This document shows, one piece after another, positions 1 to 7,919 of a DNA stretch of 64,000 bases (its first letter is position 1; each line of letters begins with the position of its first letter). The position numbers were made by a program, and so were the translations under genes. The notes beneath the pieces are model-generated. The model saw only the letters and a list, made by a program, of their open reading frames with translations. It was not told where the DNA came from and searched no databases. The stretch is taken from the NCBI GenBank assembly GCA_050633325.1, contig JBOEGH010000004.1, positions 62,001 through 126,000 on the forward strand, read 5' to 3'. Source of the stretch: UBA1672 sp050633325. Its GTDB lineage: Bacteria; Pseudomonadota; Alphaproteobacteria; Micavibrionales; Micavibrionaceae.

Positions 1-922
1 CTGTTTGTGTTCCAGATGGTATTTTAACACTGGCGCGTTTGCCTTCTATTGTCGGTACTTCTATTTCTCCGCCAAGAGCTGCTCTTGTAACAGTAATAGG
101 AACACGGCAATAAAGGTTTGCGCCGTCGCGTTGGAATAGTTTGTGTGGCTTTACGTTTATCATGACATAAAGATCACCACGTGGCCCACCACGTAATCCC
201 GCTTCACCTTCACCGGTTAACCTTATGCGTCTTCCTGTTTCAACGCCCGCAGGTATTTTAACCTTTAGCGTTTTTGTCTTTTTAACACGACCAGCACCAG
301 AACATTTTCTGCAAGGGTCTTTGATGAATGTCCCTTCTCCATGACATGTGGGGCAGGCGCGCTCTATTGTAAAGAAACCTTGCTGCTGCCTTACACGACC
401 AGCACCACTACACGTGCTACAGGTTTGAGCGGAAGTACCTTTTTGTGCACCTGATCCATCACATTCCGAACAAGAATCGTTAACAGGTATTTTTATAGTG
501 GAATCCTTGCCCTTATATGCATCTTCAAGAGACATTTCCATTGTATATTGCATGTCAGAACCACGGGTAGGGCCGTTACTGCGACGACCGCCACCACCGC
601 CGCCCATGAAGTCTCCAAACATGTCTTCGAATATATCAGAAAAGGCACCTGCACCACCCATACCACCAGGATGACCACCGCCACCGCCCATGCTGCCGTC
701 AAACGCGGCATTTCCGTAACGGTCATATGCGGCACGCTTTTGTTCATCCTTTAGGATGTCATAAGCTTGGTTTATTTCTTTAAATTTTTCTTCTGCCTTT
801 GGATTGTCTTTATTTTGGTCAGGATGAAATTTCATCGCCAGTTTACGGTATGCTTTTTTAATTTCATCAGAGCTTGCGGATTGTTCAACCCCAATGATTT
901 TATATAGGTCTTGTTCAGCCAT
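1..922 (-). CDS. dnaJ: Chaperone DnaJ (Hsp40), 3' end cut by window edge
   Basis: Co-chaperone that delivers unfolded clients to DnaK and stimulates its ATPase in the cytoplasm. About 307 codons are present and the C-terminal end lies outside the window. The J domain is at residues 1-70 with HPD at 33-35. A Gly/Phe-rich linker with long glycine runs follows, then four zinc-binding CxxCxGxG repeats (CSECDGSG, CSTCSGAG, CPTCHGEG, CRKCSGAG) and the start of the substrate-binding domain. The start codon lies 5 bp after the stop of the small J-domain gene, so the two are probably co-translated in a dnaK operon. Confidence 0.97.
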   Translation of the reverse strand, partial: MAEQDLYKIIGVEQSASSDEIKKAYRKLAMKFHPDQNKDNPKAEEKFKEINQAYDILKDEQKRAAYDRYGNAAFDGSMGGGGGHPGGMGGAGAFSDIFEDMFGDFMGGGGGGRRSNGPTRGSDMQYTMEMSLEDAYKGKDSTIKIPVNDSCSECDGSGAQKGTSAQTCSTCSGAGRVRQQQGFFTIERACPTCHGEGTFIKDPCRKCSGAGRVKKTKTLKVKIPAGVETGRRIRLTGEGEAGLRGGPRGDLYVMINVKPHKLFQRDGANLYCRVPITVTRAALGGEIEVPTIEGKRASVKIPSGTQT

Positions 923-927
923 AATTA

Positions 928-1305
928 TTACTCTTTTCCGGAGTTATTTTTTCCATTTGTTTTGGGTGGCATGAAAAACTCTACGAAGCTATCCCATAAT
1001 CCAGTGTCATTAGATACCGATTTGTTATCGTTATCTGCCTTTAGATTAATACCTTTGGGTTGTCCTTGCTGCGAGAGTAGTAGACGGTTATATCTTGTGC
1101 GTCCATCATGCGTTTTCAATGCGGCATATGCTTCATTAATTAGGCGAAAACGTAGTGCTGCTATTTTTTTGTTTCCTGGGTTTTTATCAGGGTGGTAAAT
1201 TTGTGCCAATTCAATATATGATTGTCTAATTTCCGCATCGGTTGAATCCGGACGTATTTTTAGAATGTCATAGTAAGATTTACTTTTGTTATCTTGTTTA
1301 AACAT
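928..1305 (-). CDS. Small J-domain protein (type III Hsp40-like)
   Basis: A 125-residue protein whose first 70 residues form a J domain with HPD at 38-40. It has no Gly/Phe linker, no zinc repeats and no recognisable substrate domain. The tail is short and polar, ending in a Lys/Asn/Gly-rich stretch. It sits between dnaK and dnaJ on the same strand, 5 bp before dnaJ. By family knowledge it should stimulate an Hsp70 ATPase, and DnaK encoded next door is the obvious partner. This partnership is inferred. It could instead recruit DnaK to one particular client. Confidence 0.9.
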   Translation of the reverse strand: MFKQDNKSKSYYDILKIRPDSTDAEIRQSYIELAQIYHPDKNPGNKKIAALRFRLINEAYAALKTHDGRTRYNRLLLSQQGQPKGINLKADNDNKSVSNDTGLWDSFVEFFMPPKTNGKNNSGKE

Positions 1306-1332
1306 GATTTCACCATATTAATTGGTCGTTTT

Positions 1333-1373
1333 AAAGGATACCGAGGGGTAACATAAATCCCCGATATCCTTTT
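1333..1373. promoter_or_regulatory. Hairpin between dnaK and the mini J gene
   Basis: An imperfect inverted repeat pairs AAAGGATA (1333-1340) with TATCCTTT (1365-1372), and an inner GGGG pairs with CCCC. It occupies most of the 93-bp gap after dnaK. On the plus strand it is followed by a T-rich run, but no plus-strand gene ends here. On the minus strand the T run is short. It may therefore act as a partial terminator, processing site or 3' stabiliser that lowers J-protein output relative to DnaK. The role is inferred. Confidence 0.5.
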
Positions 1374-1398
1374 ATTTTATTTATTTATCAATAAATAT

Positions 1399-3351
1399 TT
1401 AAGCAGACTTCTCTTCATCGTCTGAGCTTTCTTCAATCTCAAGGTCAGTGAAGTCCGCATCAATAGCATCATCATCCGAAGTTGAGCCTTCATTATTTAC
1501 TTCAGCTTCTGCACCTTCAGGTTCTTCGCCAGCTGCGGCATCTTCTTGTGCTTGACGATATGCAATTTCACCTAACTTCATACTTGCTTGTGTAAGTGCT
1601 TCGGTTTTTTCTTTTATATCTTCGGCACTTTCGCCTTCAAGAGCGGTTTTAAGATCTGAGATTGCTGCCTCCACGGTTTCTTTTTCATCTTCAGGAACTT
1701 TGTCACCAAGCTCTTCTAATGAGTTTTCCGTGGCGTGAACCATTGCTTCTGCTTGGTTGCGTGCTTCAACTTCTTCACGTTTTTCTGCATCAGAATCTGC
1801 ATTTGCTTCTGCATCTTTAACCATTTGATCGATATCTTCGTCTGATAATCCACCAGAAGCCTGAATGCGTATTTGTTGCTCCTTATTAGTTGCTTTATCT
1901 TTTGCAGAAACATTAACAATACCGTTTACATCGATATCAAATGTAACCTCGATCTGTGGAACACCACGTGGAGCAGGGGGCACGCCTACAAGGTCAAACT
2001 GACCAAGTATTTTGTTATCTGCAGCCATTTCACGTTCACCTTGGAATACACGTATAGTAACGGCATTCTGGTTATCTTCAGCAGTAGAGAATACTTGAGA
2101 TTTCTTAGTTGGGATAGTTGTATTACGTTCAATCAAACGAGTGAATACACCACCTAGAGTCTCAATACCAAGTGATAATGGAGTTACATCTAAAAGAAGA
2201 ACATCCTTAACGTCACCGCGCAAAATACCGCCCTGGATAGCAGCACCATTAGCCACAACTTCATCTGGGTTAACACCTTTATGAGGTTCTTTACCAAAGA
2301 AGTCTTTTACCGTCTCAATGATTTTTGGCATACGTGTCATACCACCAACCATAACAACATCATCTATTTCAGAAGCCTTTAAGCCAGCATCTTTAAGTGC
2401 TGCTTTAAGTGGTAAAGTCGTACGTTTGATATAATCTGCAACGATGCTTTCTAGTTTTGCTCTGCTTAGAGTTATTTGCAAATGCTTCGGTCCTGAAGCG
2501 TCAGCGGTAATGAAAGGAAGGTTAACTTCTGTTTGAGTTGTGCTTGAAAGCTCAATCTTAGCTTTTTCAGCCGCTTCTTTTAAACGTTGCAGTGCAACAG
2601 TGTCTTCGCGAAGATCAATTGTCTGCTCTTTTTTAAATTCATCGGCAAGATAATCAATGATACGCGCATCGAAATCTTCACCACCAAGGAATGTGTCACC
2701 GTTAGTCGCCTTAACTTCAAATACTCCATCACCAACTTCCAGTATTGATACGTCAAATGTACCACCACCTAAGTCATAAACAACAATTGTTCCTGATGTC
2801 TTTTTATCAAGACCATATGCCAAAGCCGCAGCAGTAGGTTCGTTAATTATACGTTCAACTTCTAGGCCTGCGATTTTACCTGCATCTTTAGTTGCCTGAC
2901 GTTGTGCATCGTTGAAGTATGCAGGAACAGTAATAACTGCCTTTGAAACAGTTTCACCAAGATAGCTCTCCGCTGTTTCCTTCATTTTTTGTAAAACCAT
3001 AGCCGAGATCTGAGATGGAGCATATCTTTCTCCCTCAATCTCTACCCATGCGTCATCGTTATCACCCTTGATGATGTTAAACGGCGCTTTTGAAGCCATG
3101 TCTTGAACTTGTTCATCTTTAAATGGGCGACCGATTAGTCGCTTGATTGCATATACTGTATTTTCAGGGTTTGTAACAGCTTGTCTTTTTGCCGGTTGTC
3201 CAGCAAGTCTTTCACCGTCTTTTGTGAAAGCGATCATTGATGGAGTTGTGCGTGCGCCTTCTGCGTTTTCTATGACGCGTGGCTCTTTGCCGTCCATTAC
3301 TGATACACATGAATTGGTAGTACCTAAGTCAATACCTATTACTTTGCTCAT
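1399..3351 (-). CDS. dnaK: Chaperone DnaK (Hsp70)
   Basis: ATP-dependent chaperone, 650 residues. The N-terminal nucleotide-binding domain carries IDLGTTNS (7-14) and the DLGGGTFD phosphate motif. The substrate-binding domain and helical lid follow, ending in an acidic tail around DADFTDLE. I chose the ATG at 3351 because AAGGAA lies just upstream and the family starts with MSKVIGIDLG; an upstream in-frame start would add 17 unrelated residues. It lies between grpE (upstream) and two J-domain genes (downstream), all read leftward, so the whole Hsp70 machine is encoded together. Confidence 0.98.
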   Translation of the reverse strand: MSKVIGIDLGTTNSCVSVMDGKEPRVIENAEGARTTPSMIAFTKDGERLAGQPAKRQAVTNPENTVYAIKRLIGRPFKDEQVQDMASKAPFNIIKGDNDDAWVEIEGERYAPSQISAMVLQKMKETAESYLGETVSKAVITVPAYFNDAQRQATKDAGKIAGLEVERIINEPTAAALAYGLDKKTSGTIVVYDLGGGTFDVSILEVGDGVFEVKATNGDTFLGGEDFDARIIDYLADEFKKEQTIDLREDTVALQRLKEAAEKAKIELSSTTQTEVNLPFITADASGPKHLQITLSRAKLESIVADYIKRTTLPLKAALKDAGLKASEIDDVVMVGGMTRMPKIIETVKDFFGKEPHKGVNPDEVVANGAAIQGGILRGDVKDVLLLDVTPLSLGIETLGGVFTRLIERNTTIPTKKSQVFSTAEDNQNAVTIRVFQGEREMAADNKILGQFDLVGVPPAPRGVPQIEVTFDIDVNGIVNVSAKDKATNKEQQIRIQASGGLSDEDIDQMVKDAEANADSDAEKREEVEARNQAEAMVHATENSLEELGDKVPEDEKETVEAAISDLKTALEGESAEDIKEKTEALTQASMKLGEIAYRQAQEDAAAGEEPEGAEAEVNNEGSTSDDDAIDADFTDLEIEESSDDEEKSA

Positions 3352-3515
3352 TTTAGTTTCCTTTTTGTTTTGGCGAATTATAAACAGCCCAACCATTGGC
3401 ACTGCGCAAATTCCCGAAGGTTTTTAATTTAGGCAGGCACTATATCAAGTGAAGAAATAAAAATCTAGTTTCTGTTGGTATGTTTTGTGATTATTTTGTG
3501 TGCATAACTTTACAT

Positions 3516-3532
3516 TATGCGCGCATAGTCAA
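3516..3532 (-). promoter_or_regulatory. Possible dnaK promoter with 12-bp palindrome
   Basis: Upstream of dnaK the minus strand carries TTGACT (3532-3527) directly followed by the perfect palindrome TATGCGCGCATA (3527-3516). The TTGACT resembles a -35 box, but no convincing -10 box is present at the usual distance, and I see neither a clear RpoH-type site nor a CIRCE repeat. The palindrome could be an operator. Confidence 0.25.
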
Positions 3533-3581
3533 GGGTAAGTAAGCTTTACTATACCTTGTTGTACTGAAGCGGTATTGGTAG

Positions 3582-4247
3582 TTAGACTTGTGTGTCTATT
3601 TTACTGCCAGCTTCTCCGGTACTTTCTGGTGCAACAGATTTGGAGATACCAACACGGGCAGGGCGAAGTATTCGACCGTTTAACGTGTAACCGTTTTCTA
3701 TAACTTGTATAATCGTGCCGGCTTCTTTATCAGGCATTGGTGTTTCGAACATAACTTCATGAAAGTTAGGGTCAAAACGTTCGCCCATAGGGGTGACTTT
3801 CTGTATACCGTTTTTCTCAAAGCTGCGCAGGAGTTCTCTTTCCGTTGCATTTATCCCATCGGTAAGATTCTTAACTTGTGGGTTTTGCTCTTCCAGTTCT
3901 GGGGGGATGGCATCTAACGCGCGTCGCAGATTATCAGCAACATTAAGCATATCTCTTGAAAAGTTGGTTACGGCAAATTTGGAGGCGTCTTCACGCTCTT
4001 TCATTGCGCGTTTTCTACCATTTTCTGCTTCGGCGACTGTGCGCATCATCAGTTCTTTTGTGCGCTCTAGTTCTGCTTCAAGAATTGTTATGCGTGCCTT
4101 GTCTTCATTAGGCTCAGCTTCTTCTGGTGAAGCAGTTTGTGCATCGGTATCAAGGCCTTCAGAAAAAGATTCGTATTCTAGTTTTTCTTCGTTTAAATCC
4201 GGCTCTTCCTGCTTGATTTTAGCAATATTATCCTCTGGCTGAGACAT
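3582..4247 (-). CDS. grpE: Nucleotide exchange factor GrpE
   Basis: GrpE releases ADP from DnaK and completes the chaperone cycle. The protein has 221 residues: an acidic unstructured N-terminus (1-50), a long coiled coil through the middle, and the C-terminal beta domain with the signature region around NFHEVMFE and GYTLNGRILRPARVGIS. The C-terminal tail is short and variable. It is transcribed toward dnaK with a 230-bp gap, so dnaK may also have its own promoter. The hrcA gene that often sits next to grpE in alphaproteobacteria is not here. Confidence 0.96.
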   Translation of the reverse strand: MSQPEDNIAKIKQEEPDLNEEKLEYESFSEGLDTDAQTASPEEAEPNEDKARITILEAELERTKELMMRTVAEAENGRKRAMKEREDASKFAVTNFSRDMLNVADNLRRALDAIPPELEEQNPQVKNLTDGINATERELLRSFEKNGIQKVTPMGERFDPNFHEVMFETPMPDKEAGTIIQVIENGYTLNGRILRPARVGISKSVAPESTGEAGSKIDTQV

Positions 4248-4336
4248 AGATTTGTGTCCTTAATGTCATGAATCGTTGCGTATAAAAACTACGTAATTTT
4301 TGCGAATTACATAGTGTTTATATTGTGATGTATTTC

Positions 4337-5227
4337 TTAACGCAAGCGTTTTATGAATTCACGATTATATGTGTTTTTCATTCTTTTTGCCACAAGGTCT
4401 AGGTCGTACAGTTCTTCAACTGGTCCGTTTGCACCGTAACGAGTCTTGCTCAAAGTTACTTTACCAACTGGAACGCGTGCATCAAGTGTATCTAGGCCTT
4501 TCGTAATTGTGCCTTTTGTATCTGCGAAAACAACATAGTTATATGAATCATGCAATGAATCGTAATTGTTAACCACGTCTTCAATTGGGGTAAGGCCATT
4601 TTCTATGCCAAACTCACGAATTGCGTCACGAACGTCGTCTCTGTTTTTTGCTTTTGGAGCCTGTAGAACCACAGTGTTTTCAGGAAGAAACCAGAATGTT
4701 GTGTTGTATTCTTGCTTTCCTCCGGGAGCTGTTAGCTTTATGCTGTCTTTTTTTACTTTTACTTCAACTGTTGTAAATTCTCCGTACTCTCTGCTTTTTA
4801 TTGCAATATTTTCGATTCCATTTTTCATCAGTTTCTTTTTGTTCAATAAAACATCGAAGAAGGATTCGTTGCTGTTTACATCACATTGATAATGACCATA
4901 TAGAGGTTTTCTATCATCAAGGAGAAGCTCTGAATCAACTACTTCAATTTTAAGCGTGTCACTAGTTCTTTCAAGTTCTACATAGCTTCCTGTTGTGTGC
5001 GCACATCCGGAAACATTACCATGTGCGTGAAGGCGCATTGTAAATGTATCTTCTGAAAGGTGCGGAGTGTTGAAAAATTTGACTTTATAATAATTACGAG
5101 AGAACAACCCGGCTCTTGAACCTTCTTCTTGTTCATAATCCTTAACATCTGCATGTGCAGTTACAGGAAACGCCATACCGATTACAATCATTGAAAGGAA
5201 TAGAGAAGAAAATAATTTTTGTATCAT
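4337..5227 (-). CDS. Unknown secreted protein
   Basis: A 296-residue protein of no family I recognise. Residues 1-27 form a signal peptide ending in a TAHA-type cleavage site, so the mature protein is probably periplasmic or surface-exposed. The mature part is charged, with several beta-like stretches and two cysteines in its first half that could pair. The ATG at 5227 is preferred to a TTG five codons upstream because it begins the signal peptide cleanly. It lies between grpE and the divergent rph, where an hrcA gene is common in related genomes. Confidence 0.75.
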   Translation of the reverse strand: MIQKLFSSLFLSMIVIGMAFPVTAHADVKDYEQEEGSRAGLFSRNYYKVKFFNTPHLSEDTFTMRLHAHGNVSGCAHTTGSYVELERTSDTLKIEVVDSELLLDDRKPLYGHYQCDVNSNESFFDVLLNKKKLMKNGIENIAIKSREYGEFTTVEVKVKKDSIKLTAPGGKQEYNTTFWFLPENTVVLQAPKAKNRDDVRDAIREFGIENGLTPIEDVVNNYDSLHDSYNYVVFADTKGTITKGLDTLDARVPVGKVTLSKTRYGANGPVEELYDLDLVAKRMKNTYNREFIKRLR

Positions 5228-5362
5228 AATATTAAAACCCAAATTAGTGTACTAATGCGCATTGATCTTACAGTGGAAAACGATATTACGCAAAACATAT
5301 CTTTGATAATTAAGGTTTTTTGTCTTTTTCTATAATAATTTTATTCTTATCCATACGTTAAA

Positions 5363-5390
5363 TTGACAATTAGTTTTAGGTGGGTAACAG
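5363..5390 (+). promoter_or_regulatory. Possible rph operon promoter
   Basis: A perfect TTGACA (5363-5368) is followed after 16 bp by TAACAG (5385-5390), a weak -10 match, 39 bp before the rph start. The divergent gene begins at 5227, so a promoter is expected in this gap. Only the -35 box is convincing. Confidence 0.3.
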
Positions 5391-5429
5391 TGTCGCACTG
5401 TTTTAAATATTATATAAGGATAACATAAT

Positions 5430-6149
5430 ATGCCCCGTCCATCAGGCCGAAATTTAAGTGATTTAAGATCTGTAGAAATTATTCCTGGATTCTCTAAACA
5501 TGCAGAAGGATCATGCCTTATCAAGTTTGGTGATACACATGTTTTATGTACAGCCAGTGTTGAAGAGCGTGTGCCCGGATGGATGAAGAATTCCGGCAAG
5601 GGTTGGGTGACTGCGGAATATGGTATGTTGCCACGTTCTACTCACTCTCGTATGGATAGGGAGGCTGCACGTGGTAAACAATCAGGTCGCACACAGGAAA
5701 TACAGCGTTTGATCGGTCGTGCTTTACGTGCAGTTGTTGATATGAAAAAACTGGGAGAACGTCAGGTCAGAGTTGATTGTGATGTTATTCAGGCCGATGG
5801 TGGTACTCGTACTGCGGCAATTACGGGTGGTTATGTTGCTCTTCACTTAGCAATGCAGCATTTGGTAAATATCGGCGAATTAGATGAAGTGCCGATGAGT
5901 GACAGTGTTTCTGCAATTTCTTGCGGTATATATAAGGGAGAGCCTGTACTTGACCTTGATTATGACGAGGATTCTGATGCGGATACGGATGCTAATTTCG
6001 TAATAACCGGTAAAGGTGGTATTTGCGAAATTCAGGGAACAGCAGAAAAAGAACCATTTTCTGAGGATGAGTTTTTAGTTCTTTTAGCTTTAGCTAAGGC
6101 AGGGTGTTCAGACCTTACAGAAATACAGAAAAAAGCTTTGGGGTTATAG
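5430..6149 (+). CDS. rph: Ribonuclease PH
   Basis: Phosphorolytic 3'-5' exoribonuclease that trims tRNA 3' ends. It has 239 residues, the full length for the family. The N-terminal RPSGR motif, the ARG-KQSGRTQEIQRLIGR region that binds RNA and phosphate, and the acidic metal site around DLDYDEDSDADTD are all present. It starts the rph-rdgB-hemW unit: rdgB begins 1 bp after its stop codon. This order is typical of alphaproteobacteria. Confidence 0.97.
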   Translation: MPRPSGRNLSDLRSVEIIPGFSKHAEGSCLIKFGDTHVLCTASVEERVPGWMKNSGKGWVTAEYGMLPRSTHSRMDREAARGKQSGRTQEIQRLIGRALRAVVDMKKLGERQVRVDCDVIQADGGTRTAAITGGYVALHLAMQHLVNIGELDEVPMSDSVSAISCGIYKGEPVLDLDYDEDSDADTDANFVITGKGGICEIQGTAEKEPFSEDEFLVLLALAKAGCSDLTEIQKKALGL

Positions 6150-6150
6150 A

Positions 6151-6747
6151 ATGCGTAAGTTCAATGGGGATGAGCTTTTAATAGCAACACATAATGCGGG
6201 GAAGGCACGCGAAATTTCTGCTCTCCTTTCGCCTTATGTGTCAAAATTTTATACTGCGACAGATTTAAATTTAGATGAGCCGGAGGAAACCGGCTCTACT
6301 TTCGTAGAAAACGCAATTTTAAAAGCACAAGCAGCAGCACAATCAAGCGGTAAGGTGTCGCTTGCCGATGATAGTGGTTTGGCGGTTAATGCTCTTGGTG
6401 GTGATCCAGGTATATACTCTGCGCGTTGGGGGGGAGTAAATAAGGACTTTGATATCGCCATGGGAAAAGTTAATGATGCATTAGGTGACAGTGAAGACCG
6501 CAGTGCCCATTTTGTATGTGTGCTTGCTTTAGGCTGGCCAGATGGGCACTCAGAAGTGTTTGAAGGGTTCGTTCATGGTGATATTATATGGCCTATGCGT
6601 GGTGATCGCGGTTTTGGCTATGACCCTATATTTCAAGCATCCGGATATGATATTAGTTTTGCTGAAATGGAGCCGGATGAAAAACAAGCCATTTCACACC
6701 GCGCCAATGCCTTTAAGTTGCTGGTTGAAAATTGCCTGAAGGGATAA
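6151..6747 (+). CDS. rdgB: dITP/XTP pyrophosphatase (RdgB/HAM1)
   Basis: House-cleaning enzyme that hydrolyses ITP, dITP and XTP to monophosphates, keeping deaminated purines out of nucleic acids. It has 198 residues. The substrate-binding ATHNAGKAREI near the N-terminus, the catalytic ADDSGLAV segment and the GFGYDPIF and SHRANA motifs of the family are intact. It follows rph by 1 bp and precedes hemW by 7 bp, so the three are almost certainly one transcript. Confidence 0.97.
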   Translation: MRKFNGDELLIATHNAGKAREISALLSPYVSKFYTATDLNLDEPEETGSTFVENAILKAQAAAQSSGKVSLADDSGLAVNALGGDPGIYSARWGGVNKDFDIAMGKVNDALGDSEDRSAHFVCVLALGWPDGHSEVFEGFVHGDIIWPMRGDRGFGYDPIFQASGYDISFAEMEPDEKQAISHRANAFKLLVENCLKG

Positions 6748-6754
6748 TCCTTTC

Positions 6755-7912
6755 ATGTTTCGTGATAATCAAATGGGGGTTTATATTCATTGGCCGTTTT
6801 GCGCGGCTAAATGTCCATATTGCGACTTTAACTCTCATGTTCGTGGTGATTTTGACCAAAAGCAATGGGCGGATGCATATTTAAAGTCATTAGAGTTTTA
6901 CGCAAATTTATTGCCTGATAAGCAAGTGGTATCAGTATTCTTTGGCGGTGGTACTCCATCATTGATGAAGCCTGAAACTGTGCGTGTGATAATTGATAAA
7001 ATCCAGATGTTGTGGCCATCAGTAAATGACGTTGAGATAACTTTAGAAGCAAACCCGACATCTGTTGAAATGGGTAAATTTATTGAGTTTAGGTCGGCTG
7101 GGGTTACACGTATTTCACTTGGGGTTCAGGCTTTAAAAAATGAAGACCTTAAATTTCTAGGGCGCGAACATAGCGTTGACGAAGCTTTTAAAGCTATTGA
7201 AATTGCCGATGAATGTTTTGAGCGTTATAGCTTTGACCTTATATATGGCCGACCTGATCAGTCCTTAAATGATTGGGAACAAGAGTTAACTAGGGCTATG
7301 CCTTATGCTCGTGGCCATATGTCCCTTTATCAGTTAACTATTGAGCGTAATACGCCGTTTTACATGCAGTATAATCGAGGTGAGTTTTCTATTCCTGATG
7401 ATGTTAAGGGGGCTGACTTTTATCATATTACACAAGATGTTATGGAGAATTATGGTATGCCTTCATATGAGGTTTCTAATCATGCTGAATTAGGTCAAGA
7501 GTGCCGACATAATATGGTGTATTGGAATATGGCAGATTACATTGGTGTGGGTGCGGGGGCGCATGGGCGATTTGTTAATGGTGATTGCAAATATGCCACC
7601 AGAGACCACAGCGCGCCTGAAGTTTGGTTGAAACGTGTTCAGGAAAAGGGTAATGGCTCGCATGATTTTGAACAATTGAGTTCGGATGATCGATGTGTCG
7701 AGGCCATTATGATGGGCTTGCGTTTGCGCGAAGGAATTTCGGTAAAGAGGTGTGATGATTTATCCGGTGCAAATTTTTACAGCATAGTTGATGATAAAAA
7801 GTTACGAACTATTTGCGAGTCTGGTTGGGCGACATTTAGTGGTGATAACCTGTCTCTAACACGCGAAGGATTACTGCGTTTAAACGCAATAATCTCCTTC
7901 ATAATACAGTAA
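6755..7912 (+). CDS. hemW: HemW, radical-SAM heme chaperone-like protein
   Basis: Radical SAM protein of the HemW family, 385 residues; family members bind heme and are proposed to insert it into respiratory proteins. The iron-sulfur motif is C16-AAK-C20-PY-C23, the HemW form CxxxCxxC followed by DFNS. The SAM-binding GGGTPS lies at about 70, and the EANP and GVQAL segments follow. The C-terminal HemN-type domain is complete. It should not be read as a coproporphyrinogen dehydrogenase only because of the older name HemN. Last gene of the rph-rdgB-hemW unit. Confidence 0.95.
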   Translation: MFRDNQMGVYIHWPFCAAKCPYCDFNSHVRGDFDQKQWADAYLKSLEFYANLLPDKQVVSVFFGGGTPSLMKPETVRVIIDKIQMLWPSVNDVEITLEANPTSVEMGKFIEFRSAGVTRISLGVQALKNEDLKFLGREHSVDEAFKAIEIADECFERYSFDLIYGRPDQSLNDWEQELTRAMPYARGHMSLYQLTIERNTPFYMQYNRGEFSIPDDVKGADFYHITQDVMENYGMPSYEVSNHAELGQECRHNMVYWNMADYIGVGAGAHGRFVNGDCKYATRDHSAPEVWLKRVQEKGNGSHDFEQLSSDDRCVEAIMMGLRLREGISVKRCDDLSGANFYSIVDDKKLRTICESGWATFSGDNLSLTREGLLRLNAIISFIIQ

Positions 7913-7919
7913 CCAGTTT

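Noticed and set aside
3352..3581. CIRCE element or clear RpoH promoter before dnaK
   Set aside because: Neither the TTAGCACTC inverted repeat nor a CTTG / CCCAT pair at the right spacing is present.
3793..4242. Open plus-strand frame of 149 codons opposite grpE
   Set aside because: Its codons are the complement of grpE, with a Ser-rich translation typical of an antisense shadow and no ribosome-binding site or family pattern.
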